A DNA stretch of 64,000 nucleotides from assembly GCA_030431975.1 (NCBI GenBank), contig JAUIHP010000003.1, positions 1 to 64,000 of the forward strand, written 5' to 3'. Below, piece by piece: positions 10,001 to 17,621 of the stretch (position 1 is the stretch's first letter; each line of letters begins with the position of its first letter). The stretch is from a bacterium. Lineage in GTDB: Bacteria; Eisenbacteria; RBG-16-71-46; CAIMUX01. The notes under the pieces were generated by a model that searched no databases, was not told where the DNA came from, and saw only the letters and a list, made by a program, of their open reading frames with translations. Position numbers and translations under genes: made by a program.

Positions 10001-10310
10001 GGGGCGTGATGCGTGGCCAGACCCGTGGTCGACGTCAGAGCTGGGTCGACTCTATCTCAGAGCCGGTCGAATCGATGACGCCGTTACCACCTTGGAAGCC
10101 GCCGCCGACTTCCACACCTGGGACCGCGTCGTCTGCGTCTCCGTGACGCTTTTCGTTCCATACCACCTGGGTCGCGCCTATGAGGCATCCGGCTGGCACA
10201 GGAAGGCACGCGAGCAGTACACGAAGTTCCTCGCTCAACTCAAGGACGCGGACTACGACTTTCCCCAGGTTCGGGACGCAGAGCGACGATTAGCCGGGCT
10301 TCCGAGCTGA
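7068..10310 (+). CDS. Membrane Ser/Thr protein kinase with TolB-N/FlgO-like domain and TPR array
   Basis: 1080 aa; ATG with AAGGAAA 3 nt upstream. Residues about 83-345 are a Hanks-type kinase: glycine loop LDAGASGTV, Lys115 in VAVKL, catalytic loop HGDIKCAN (Asp203, Lys205, Asn208; a non-RD kinase with Gly before Asp), DFG at 221-223 and the GTPLYMAPE activation-segment end. One transmembrane helix follows (about 390-410), then a domain starting RIVVLNFENL and containing TGSIVQ and LVDVATGDIIASE. This resembles the TolB-N/FlgO-like domain often placed between kinase or adenylate-cyclase domains and TPRs. The rest (about 600-1080) is TPR-like helices. Kinase in the cytoplasm and TPRs in the periplasm suggest an envelope-sensing kinase. 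It is not linked to a phosphatase gene here. Confidence 0.9.
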   Translation: MAPPSDWLEQLALRVDRGEAIDWDEELSLATTPADRSKVKNLRRLAEFAQLSSSDPSGEQSEHDATLGVPRYSPKDDGFPEVWGHLELVERLDAGASGTVFRARDTRLDVDVAVKLVADPDEVFTFEEARRLARVRHPNVLTVHGVERRDGWLGMWTELVDGSTLESFLSATGAMSAPEASSIGRTLARAVTAVHGAGLVHGDIKCANAMRERGGRIVLMDFGLASETRDASFPAPIRGTPLYMAPELLEGRPRSVATDIYALGVVLFRLVTQKHPIPAQTVDEVLEFHRSKRELTSLWDLRPDLPEAFLQVVAKCLERDPARRFGSAGSLAQALAPFSGSNGESGVEESVAESSDGDEAVHNETFAESGDERHGTLGRNSPVDNLNTEPNRRPLLWAVGIVAVAAFAAWWVTSFSGRAPDPNTGTGTVDSTAADVTPTHDPRRIVVLNFENLADPNDRDRMGEIIPSLLITDLSQSEFTQVVSTQRIYEILKQMGREGERNVDPTIAVDVARKANAGRMVTGSIVQSDPATVVTSQLVDVATGDIIASERLEAEPGESVFHLVDRLTKLCRTDLELPAEAEFELDPELSETTTNSPQAYRHFLTGIDHIQKYDREAAAIEFRNAVEADSGFAQAWAEWANAEQGTHRRRELATKAVEVSETRGTWQSRLLIRSLWADLHGHDLEALELAEELLAREPDNIEAVRSAAFAAEEMSRRALAISYWKRLTELDTNDKIAWNNIAYLYARDRKFEEAFEALAHYERIAPDEPNPHDSRGEFFSWMGRPEEALASFEKALGIRPGWWAPTRNSASVLVITGRYDEAVPKFQKLAGSELPTHRSIGRNGLALIPAHRGRFNESIQRLEDAIRAGRFEGPNRSWTDLIVQAHLYFAVGDTAKALDRAREASEFEKNGPSDWGTETLVELLTKTGDVEQARNVFASFVESIDEPELDRNGNYWSAQSVMAEASGDLDEAVRLMEKGRDAWPDPWSTSELGRLYLRAGRIDDAVTTLEAAADFHTWDRVVCVSVTLFVPYHLGRAYEASGWHRKAREQYTKFLAQLKDADYDFPQVRDAERRLAGLPS

Positions 10311-10373
10311 GTCAGCCGAAGGCGGTTTCAGCCGTGAAGCACTGACGATTGGAGGATCGTTTCCAGTTCTAGT

Positions 10374-13328
10374 CTAGTTCGCGACGATGTTGAGCAGCTT
10401 CCCCGGCACGTAGATCACCTTCCGCACCGTCTTGCCCTCGATATGGGACTTCACGCTGTCGACTTCCATCGCCGCAGCCTGAATCTCTTCCTGCGCCGCG
10501 CCGGCTGGAACGGTCACCGACCCGCGTTTCTTTCCCATGACTTGGACGACGATTTCGATCTCGTCATCGACGAGGTACGCCTCGTCGTAACTCGGCCAAG
10601 GTGCGTAGCAAACGGACGGTTCGTGTCCCAGTGCTTCCCAGAGCTCTTCGGCAATGTGCGGAGCCTGGGGTGACACCATCAGGACCAAAGCCTCGGCCAC
10701 GGCGCGGGGAATCCCATCGCGATTCACGAACTCATTGTTCAGTTCGATCATCTTTGCGATGGCCGTGTTGTAACGCATGTTTTCCATGTCTTCCGTCACG
10801 CCGTGGATCGTCTTGTGCAGCAACTTGAGATCCGCCTCATCCGGCGTCTCGTCACTCACGCGCAAGCGGCCACTGTCCTCGTCCACGACGTTGCGCCACA
10901 GACGTTGCAGAAAGCGGTAGATCCCGACGATGGCCTTTGTGCTCCATGGCTTGGACTGGTCCAGCGGGCCGAGATACATCTCGTAGAGACGAAAGGTGTC
11001 GCAGCCGTACTCGCCGATGATGTCGTCGGGAGACACGGAGTTCTTCAGCGACTTGCCCATCTTTCCCAGCGATCGCGAGACCTCTTCTCCCTCGTAGAAG
11101 AACTTCATGGCCGAGCCTTCGCCCTGCTCCTCGATCTTGCTCGCGTCGACGTAGATGCCGCGATCGTCCTGAAACGAGTAAGCCTGGATGTACCCCTGGT
11201 TGAAGAGACGGGCAAACGGCTCGGGCGTCGTGACCGTTCCCAGGTCGAACAGGACCTTGTGCCAGAACCGGGCATAGAGCAGATGCAGCACCGCATGCTC
11301 AGCCCCGCCGACGTACAAGTCGACGCCGTTCGGGTCCATCCAGTAACGCTCTTTCTCCGGATCGACCAGAGAAGCTCCGTTCTCCGGATCGAGATAGCGC
11401 AGGTAGTACCAACACGAACCCGCCCACTGCGGCATCGTGTTCAGCTCACGTTCATAACGCTTCCCGTCTTTTTCGACGATGCGCCAGGACTCGCCGGCGC
11501 GAGACAAGGAAGGCTGCGGAGCGGTGTCGGGATCGTCGTTCGGAATCGGTTTGTAGTCGTCGACCTCCGGCAACTCGACCGGCAGTTCGGACTCATCGAC
11601 GCCGACGATCTCGCCGTCCGGGCCATGGAGGATCGGAAAAGGCTCACCCCAGTAGCGCTGTCGGCTGAACAACCAGTCGCGCAGCTTGAACTGCGTCTCG
11701 GCCCGGCCGATTCCCTTGCTCCCCAGCCAGCTCACGATCGTCTTCTTGGATTCGCTGGACTCGAGGCCGTTCAACGAGACCTCGTCGTTGGCAGAGTTCA
11801 TGCTGTGACCGATCCCGGTGAAGGTCGCGGTGAACTCCGAAGGGTTGGCGTGATACGCCGCCCTCGCTGAGGCCACGTCGCCGCCGCCGGGAGCCGTTCC
11901 CGCCGCGATCTGCTCCGCAAACCACTCGTCCGGCGGATCGGTCACCGGGACGATGGGCAGACCGAAAGTTTTGGCGAACTCGAAGTCGCGCGTGTCATGA
12001 CACGGAACGGCCATGATCGCGCCGGTGCCGTAGCCCATGAGGACGTAGTCCGCGACCCAGAGCGGGATCTTCTTCCCGTTGACCGGATTGACGGCAAACC
12101 CGCCCGTGGCGACGCCGGTCTTCTGCTTGGCGTCGGTCTGACGGTCCAACTCGGAGCGACGTCCGGCTTCCTCGCGGTAGGCTTTTACAGCGGCAGCCTG
12201 ATCCGGGCTCGTCACCTCATCTACATAAGGATGCTCCGGCGCCAAAACCATATAGGTCGCGCCGAAAAGCGTGTCCGGACGCGTCGTGTAGATCTCGATC
12301 TCGTGTTCCGACGCCTCGACCGGAAACCGAACGCGAGCACCCTGGCTCTTGCCGATCCAGTTTCGCTGCATCAGCTTCAAAGACTCCGGCCAGTCGATTC
12401 CATCCAGGTCAGAGAGCAACCGCTCTGCGTAGGCGGTGATACGGAGCATCCATTGACGCAGCGGCCGGCGGAACACCGGATGATTTCCGCGCTCGGACCG
12501 GCCGTCGTTCGTGACCTCTTCGTTGGCCAGAACCGTCCCCAAGGCCGGGCACCAGTTGACGGGCACGTCATCGATGAAGGCCAGGCGGAAGTGGCCCAGC
12601 GCCTGATGCTGTTCCGCCGTTGCGTAGTCGGACCAGGACCGCACCTGACCGAACTCCGGATCCGAGTTCGTGACGAGACGAGCGGAGCCGTCCGACGCTG
12701 AAGGAGAAACATTCGCCGCGTCTGCGGAGGTCGCCGTTCCTGCATGCCCACCCGCTCTTGCGGCGTCCGAGGCGTACGCCATGGCAATGCCGGCGATTCG
12801 CACTTCGTCCGATTCCAGGCGGGACTGCAGTTCCGCAACCGGACGGGCCCCGTTCCTGTCCGGATCGAACCAGCTGTTGAAGAGCTGCAGAAAGATCCAC
12901 TGCGTCCACTTGTAGTAGTCCGGATCGATGGTCTGAACAGCGCGCTCCCAGTCGTAGCTGAATGCACACGCCTTCAGCTGTCGCCGGTACGTCTCGATGT
13001 TCTTGAGGGTCGTCTCGCGCGGATGGGTACCCGTCTCGATCGCGTACTGCTCGGCGGGCAGGCCGAACGCATCGAAGCCCATCGGATGAAGCACGTTCTT
13101 TCCGCGCATCCGCTCGTAGCGACAGACGACATCTGTCCCGATGTAGCCGAGAGGATGGCCCACGTGGAGCCCGCTCCCCGACGGATACGGAAACATGTCG
13201 AGCACGTACTTCTTGGGCTTGCTCGGGTCGAACCCCTCTTCGCCGGGGCCGGCCACGCGGAAGGTCTTGTTTGCCTCCCAAAAACCCTGCCATTTCGCTT
13301 CGATCGCGGAGAAATCGTAGGTCTTCAT
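10374..13328 (-). CDS. leuS: Leucyl-tRNA synthetase
   Basis: 984 aa, class Ia synthetase that charges tRNA-Leu in the cytoplasm. The HIGH motif is HVGH at 55-58 (PYPSGSGLHVGH) and the KMSKS loop is KMGKSLKNSV near residue 770, so the first Ser of KMSKS is Gly. The CP1 editing domain is present (IEIYTTRPDTLFG, MAVPCHDTRDFEF with the editing Asp region). At residues about 175-225 there is a low-complexity Ala/Ser-rich insertion that is not part of usual bacterial LeuRS (positions 12654-12806). Just upstream of the ATG the minus strand reads TATACT, a possible -10 box that would give a very short leader. The gene is monocistronic and divergent from the next gene. Confidence 0.97.
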   Translation of the reverse strand: MKTYDFSAIEAKWQGFWEANKTFRVAGPGEEGFDPSKPKKYVLDMFPYPSGSGLHVGHPLGYIGTDVVCRYERMRGKNVLHPMGFDAFGLPAEQYAIETGTHPRETTLKNIETYRRQLKACAFSYDWERAVQTIDPDYYKWTQWIFLQLFNSWFDPDRNGARPVAELQSRLESDEVRIAGIAMAYASDAARAGGHAGTATSADAANVSPSASDGSARLVTNSDPEFGQVRSWSDYATAEQHQALGHFRLAFIDDVPVNWCPALGTVLANEEVTNDGRSERGNHPVFRRPLRQWMLRITAYAERLLSDLDGIDWPESLKLMQRNWIGKSQGARVRFPVEASEHEIEIYTTRPDTLFGATYMVLAPEHPYVDEVTSPDQAAAVKAYREEAGRRSELDRQTDAKQKTGVATGGFAVNPVNGKKIPLWVADYVLMGYGTGAIMAVPCHDTRDFEFAKTFGLPIVPVTDPPDEWFAEQIAAGTAPGGGDVASARAAYHANPSEFTATFTGIGHSMNSANDEVSLNGLESSESKKTIVSWLGSKGIGRAETQFKLRDWLFSRQRYWGEPFPILHGPDGEIVGVDESELPVELPEVDDYKPIPNDDPDTAPQPSLSRAGESWRIVEKDGKRYERELNTMPQWAGSCWYYLRYLDPENGASLVDPEKERYWMDPNGVDLYVGGAEHAVLHLLYARFWHKVLFDLGTVTTPEPFARLFNQGYIQAYSFQDDRGIYVDASKIEEQGEGSAMKFFYEGEEVSRSLGKMGKSLKNSVSPDDIIGEYGCDTFRLYEMYLGPLDQSKPWSTKAIVGIYRFLQRLWRNVVDEDSGRLRVSDETPDEADLKLLHKTIHGVTEDMENMRYNTAIAKMIELNNEFVNRDGIPRAVAEALVLMVSPQAPHIAEELWEALGHEPSVCYAPWPSYDEAYLVDDEIEIVVQVMGKKRGSVTVPAGAAQEEIQAAAMEVDSVKSHIEGKTVRKVIYVPGKLLNIVAN

Positions 13329-13588
13329 AATCCGCGGAGTATAGGCAAGCGGGATTCCGGGACGGAACCACCTAAAGTCGGTCAGACGGCAAGTTTTGGA
13401 GACGGCGTCGCGCTTGCATCATGTGCCCGGGCTGGCCGTCGAAGGGCTGCGCGCTGTCGCCGGGATCTCCGCTTAGGACAGCCTTGGCGCTACGGTTACG
13501 CTGGGCGGTCCCCCAGCGGCTTTGGCGTCCACCGCCGGATTCGGATAGGCTCCAACCTTCCCCCACCGTCGGTGGCAGGAGGTGGCGT

Positions 13589-14226
13589 ATGAAGCTCGTC
13601 GTGGGGCATCCGGAAAGTGTGGAGGACACCTCGTCGACCTGGCGGTGGCCGGCGGACACGAAGTGGTTGCGGTCGCGCGGCCGCGAACCCGGCTCGATCC
13701 TCCTCAGAATGTGGCTCTCTTGCGGAGTGACGTCCTCGACGCCGGTTCGGTTTCGGATGTCTTGTCGACCGGTGCGGATGCGGTCGCCAGTACCCTGGGC
13801 ATGCGCTACACCCATCCGTGGGCGCGCCGCTGGTCTCCGGATGACTTCGTCTACCGCGCGATCTCGAACATCGCCCGGGCCATGCAGGAGCACGGGATCC
13901 AACGGCTTTGCATGATCAGCGCTGCCGGTGTCGGAAACAGCAGGCCCATCCTCAATCGACCGATGCGGATGATGCTCGCGATCAGCAACGTCGGAGTCGC
14001 CTACTCCGATCTTGATCGCGCTGAAATGCTCCTTCAACAAACCGATTTGGATTGGCATGCCGTGCGCCCGGTGACCCTGACCAATAAGAAGCACCGAGGG
14101 GAGGCAAGAATCGAAAACTCATACGGCCCGCTGGCGATGATTCCCAGGAGGACCGTCGCGGCGTTCATGCTCGCGCAGCTCGAGCAACCAAGATTCGAGC
14201 TGCGATCTCCGGTCATTCACCGCTGA
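13589..14226 (+). CDS. NAD(P)-binding (NmrA/SDR-like) protein with an apparent -1 frameshift near the start
   Basis: The C-terminal reading frame encodes an atypical short-chain dehydrogenase-like Rossmann protein (HLVDLAVAGGHEVVAVAR, LMISAAGVG-like CMISAAGVGNSRP, DWHAVRPVTLTN). The family's expected opening, a strand followed by GA(T/S)GxxG, is split between two frames. ATG at 13589 has a perfect AGGAGG at 13577-13582 and reads MKLVVG, while the remaining frame reads GASGKCGGHLVDL. One additional G in the run GGGG at 13603-13606 would join them as MKLVVGASGKCGGHLVD. I therefore place the start at 13589 with a frameshift; a GTG at 13582 would read through in the second frame but starts inside the ribosome site. 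Expected size is about 212 aa. Whether this is a sequencing error or a true lesion cannot be told here. Confidence 0.75.
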
Positions 14227-14296
14227 TCCTAGAGGGCAATGCTCCTCATTCGTGCTGCGGCATACACGGGATACTCCCCTTCGGTGTCCCGCGGTC

Positions 14297-14302
14297 TATA
14301 AT
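14297..14302 (+). promoter_or_regulatory. Perfect TATAAT -10 hexamer upstream of a secreted orphan gene
   Basis: TATAAT lies 89 nt before the ATG at 14391. No recognisable -35 box is present at 16-18 nt, so this is only a candidate promoter. Confidence 0.35.
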
Positions 14303-14390
14303 GGTGGGGTGGCCTGCGGCGGCATCGCTTGCGCCGGTGCCGCATGACCGCGAGACGCTCTGGGAAGCCCCGGATTTCCGGGAAACACGA

Positions 14391-15296
14391 ATGAACCATC
14401 GGCTCTACGGCCTCGCATTCCTGTCGGTCCTGGTTGCCCTTTCAGCGATGCTGGGGCCCGACTCCGCATGGTGTCAACGCGGGACCACCAACCAGGGTGG
14501 CCGGCTCGACCCGGTCTTCCCCAAGCAGGTGCAACGAGACGGACGAACCTGGCGTTGGAGCGAGCTGCGCATCCTTCACTTCCGGGAACCCGGAGCGGCA
14601 GTGGGTCGGGTCCACGATCGATCAGAATCGAAGAGCGGCTATGAAGAAACACATGACGACACGGACGGCGATGCACCGGGGCTCGACGAGGCAGCCACGG
14701 CGTCCGGCAACGTCGAGAGTGCCGCAATCCCATCGGAACCGAAGACGGCCGACGGAGCACCGAAAGTAGACTCCCATCCCACCAGAGAACCCCAACCCAG
14801 AGTCACGACACCGCGGTTCGCCGTTTGCATCGCCCCTCTGCAACTGGACGCTCCCGCGCCCAAGGGCGTACCCGCAACGAACTTCATCGAATGGCTGCAG
14901 GGCCGAGTCGAGTCTCGTTTCCGCTCGAAGACCAAGGGAGGCTTCCGCTCCTGGTCGACGGGGATTCTGAACACTCAACTTCCCGGCGCACCCCGGCGTG
15001 ACGGCTACATCATCGTCCACGAGGGAAGGATCGGCTGCGAGCGCATCTTCGTCGTCTCACTGATCAACGCCTCGCGCATGATCATCACCGGCGCCAAAGC
15101 CTCGACACAGATCCGCATTGGGCTAGGAGTGGAACTCCACAGCGCCCACTCGGGAAAGACGTCTCTGGGCACGTTTACCGGAGAAGCAGAAGCCGACGCC
15201 ACCGGCCTATCCCCGAGACAACTCGAGGCCCTGGCTCAGGAGGCGGCGAATCGGGCTTTGTCACAGATGGACGTGGAAACGTTTCTGCTGCGCTAG
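14391..15296 (+). CDS. Secreted protein of unknown function
   Basis: 301 aa. The ATG at 14391 gives a signal peptide (MNHRLYGLAFLSVLVALSAML...SAWCQ); an upstream in-frame ATG at 14301 is inside the promoter region and is rejected. Residues 60-140 are acidic, low-complexity linker. The C-terminal half (from about VTTPRFAVCIAPLQLD) looks like a folded alpha/beta domain, with a long helix LEALAQEAANRALSQM at the end. I recognise no family. The gene ends 2 nt before the convergent stop of the SPFH-like gene, so the two transcripts must overlap. A periplasmic role linked to the adjacent kinase array is possible but unsupported. Confidence 0.7.
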   Translation: MNHRLYGLAFLSVLVALSAMLGPDSAWCQRGTTNQGGRLDPVFPKQVQRDGRTWRWSELRILHFREPGAAVGRVHDRSESKSGYEETHDDTDGDAPGLDEAATASGNVESAAIPSEPKTADGAPKVDSHPTREPQPRVTTPRFAVCIAPLQLDAPAPKGVPATNFIEWLQGRVESRFRSKTKGGFRSWSTGILNTQLPGAPRRDGYIIVHEGRIGCERIFVVSLINASRMIITGAKASTQIRIGLGVELHSAHSGKTSLGTFTGEAEADATGLSPRQLEALAQEAANRALSQMDVETFLLR

Positions 15297-15298
15297 GG

Positions 15299-17602
15299 CT
15301 AGTCCCTCGAGGGGCCGCCGCCCGCGTTCGGCTCGGGATCGATTTCTTCGTCTCCATCGTCGGAGGCGCCCGACTCCAACGAGCCGCCGGTCGGAGGCGC
15401 TTGCAGTTCGTTGGCCGTCGACCTCAACCCGGAAAGAAGTGACTTCACATCCGGCTTCGGCATGGCGGCTTCCAGCGCCTTCGCCCTCTCCTGCAACTCC
15501 TCCACCACGTCTTCGTTGTCCGACTTCGACGCCTCGATCTCCAACTGCGTGTAGACCTGCTGGAGTTGTCGCGCCACCGCGTCGGCACTTTCCGACTCCG
15601 CAGCCAGCCCCTTCGCGAACATGTCCTTCTGGTGCTTGAGACTCTGGGTGAGAACCTGCGGCTCCAGGAGGTGAGTTTCCCGGAACGCTTCGTCCCGGGC
15701 CTGCTGCAGTTCCGTCTTTTGGCGAGCCAGGTTGAAGACGTGGACGATGAGTCCGTGCTGCGACGAAAGCTGGGCAATCACGGCCGCGTTCAAAGACTCC
15801 TCGAGCTCGCCCCGCCCTTTCTTGTCCTGGAAGAGCAGCGCCTTCGAGCTTTCGGTCTGAAGCACGGAGCTGATCGTCTGGACGACCGAGTCCTTGAGCT
15901 TTTCCCGATCCGTCGATGTTTTGCGAAAGGTTTCCCAATCGGCGGGACTGGGGGAGGTCACGCGGTAGTTGCCCGTAAAGGTGATCGGCTCCGGCCATCC
16001 GTGAGAGTCGATCTGAACACTGAAGCTCTCCGTGGTCTTGGCGAGCTCCTCGAACTCGAGCATGCCATCCATGTGCACGATCTTCGGGATGACCTGAGCC
16101 ACTTCGGCGTTGTAGCCGATGGTGAGGACCTGGTGCACACGCTCGCTGATCCGGGCCGTGATCTGAGGCGGTCGGTCACCTTCCTCGTCTTCGGATCCGG
16201 GAAACTCCAGTATCTCCGTCGGGGAAACCCTGTGAAGGATCTCGGCGATAGCCCCCGTCACGTCGTCGCGGATCCCGTCCTCGACTTCACCTTTGGCATC
16301 GTTCTGGATGAGTGTCGTGATCTTGCTCAGGTCTCTCAGCCGGTAGTTGATGATCACGTCGAGGGTGATCTTGGTCGACGGCAGACTCGACGCGAATCTG
16401 CGTTTGATCTGCATCTCGTGGTCTTTGAGCAGCTTGAGTTCGGGGAGATCCGGGACCGCCAGCAGATGCTTGATGCGAAATCCGTGAGCCTCCGCCTCAT
16501 GTCGTGCCGCATCCTTGATGCGTTTCTCCAAAGCTTCCCATTTCGTCTCATCGAGAAGGTCCAGGTAGGAACTGCCGTACACGACGTCACCAATGATTCG
16601 GTTCAGGAGCGACTCCAGCCACGAATCTACGGACTCGATCCGGGCCCGACGATGCTTGGCCAGGTCATCTACGACCACGCGGATGCGATTGAAGATCCGA
16701 ATCTCGTCGGCGTACTCCGCGAGCTTCGACGGAGTATGAAACTCGTGCTCGATGGGCGGAGGTAGCTCGCCGGCTTCCTGTGAGGACAGCTCGAGAACCA
16801 GGACCTTCCGCCCCTCGGGGCGAAGAGCGCTGTCGAGCCGCTGCGCGAGTCGGTCCCGGACGGCATGCGGCAATGCAGACAGGAAGTCGCCCATCGAGAC
16901 CTCGCCGGCGATGAAGGCGATGACCTCTCGGCGGACTCTGGCCTCGACGTCGGCCAAACGGTTCTTGGCCGCGAGAGCCCGTACCTGGTTTTCGATCCCG
17001 ATTTCGAGATCGACGCGCAGCGGCACTTCCTCCACCGAGTCACTGGGTCGAACCGTAACGTCGAAGGCGACACTCTCGGGCCGAAGCAGGTCCCCACCCA
17101 CAGGCTCGACCCGTACGTCAGCCGCCAGATGCAGCTCGCGGCAGGCGTTGCCGAGAATGGATGCCAGTTCGGGCGCACGGGTCTCGAAGTTTTGAATGAA
17201 TGCGGACTCGTCGCGTGTAATGAACTCCTGAGCCTTGCGATCGAGAAAGTCGTTCAGCACCTTGATGGGACTCCGGCGCCGATCGAAGAGTGCCTCCGCA
17301 ACTTTGGTTTCGTCGCCGGGAAGGCACTTCACCCGGTAGCGGATGCGGATCTCGAGAAGATCCGAACTTCCGTAGGGCCGAACGGATATCGGTTCTCCGA
17401 CACCCTCGACAATGTGCTTGGGATCGCCTGAGTTTCCCACGCGGTAAAGGATCCTCTTCCGCCGAAACGAGAAGCGCGGCCTCTTTTCGACTGCCTTCCC
17501 CTTCGAGTCCAGCTCAACGATCGCGAATCCGTCGCCCTGGCCGGGATCTCCACTTTCGATCCGAGAGATCAGATTCTCCAGACTGTTGGGTAGGTTTACC
17601 AC
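15299..17602 (-). CDS. SPFH/band-7-like multi-repeat protein, last gene of the FHA-kinase-SEDS-TIR array
   Basis: 767 aa, GTG start at 17602 with GGAGG 5 nt upstream and only 19 nt after the preceding gene. At least two stretches read like SPFH (band-7/flotillin) cores: LEIRIRYRVKCLPGDETKVAEAL near residue 85 and LDVIINYRLRDLSKITTLI near 400. Each is followed by a helix with conserved aliphatics and a later ITFTGNYRV strand. The C-terminal 130 residues are coiled-coil (QQARDEAFRETHLLEP, VVEELQERAKALEA) and an acidic tail. No transmembrane helix or signal peptide is evident, unlike most flotillins. SPFH proteins oligomerise on membranes and occur as scaffolds in some antiphage systems; here a scaffold role for the array is inferred. 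Assignment rests on pattern only. Confidence 0.6.
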   Translation of the reverse strand: MVNLPNSLENLISRIESGDPGQGDGFAIVELDSKGKAVEKRPRFSFRRKRILYRVGNSGDPKHIVEGVGEPISVRPYGSSDLLEIRIRYRVKCLPGDETKVAEALFDRRRSPIKVLNDFLDRKAQEFITRDESAFIQNFETRAPELASILGNACRELHLAADVRVEPVGGDLLRPESVAFDVTVRPSDSVEEVPLRVDLEIGIENQVRALAAKNRLADVEARVRREVIAFIAGEVSMGDFLSALPHAVRDRLAQRLDSALRPEGRKVLVLELSSQEAGELPPPIEHEFHTPSKLAEYADEIRIFNRIRVVVDDLAKHRRARIESVDSWLESLLNRIIGDVVYGSSYLDLLDETKWEALEKRIKDAARHEAEAHGFRIKHLLAVPDLPELKLLKDHEMQIKRRFASSLPSTKITLDVIINYRLRDLSKITTLIQNDAKGEVEDGIRDDVTGAIAEILHRVSPTEILEFPGSEDEEGDRPPQITARISERVHQVLTIGYNAEVAQVIPKIVHMDGMLEFEELAKTTESFSVQIDSHGWPEPITFTGNYRVTSPSPADWETFRKTSTDREKLKDSVVQTISSVLQTESSKALLFQDKKGRGELEESLNAAVIAQLSSQHGLIVHVFNLARQKTELQQARDEAFRETHLLEPQVLTQSLKHQKDMFAKGLAAESESADAVARQLQQVYTQLEIEASKSDNEDVVEELQERAKALEAAMPKPDVKSLLSGLRSTANELQAPPTGGSLESGASDDGDEEIDPEPNAGGGPSRD

Positions 17603-17621
17603 TCGATCCTCCGGTGGATTG

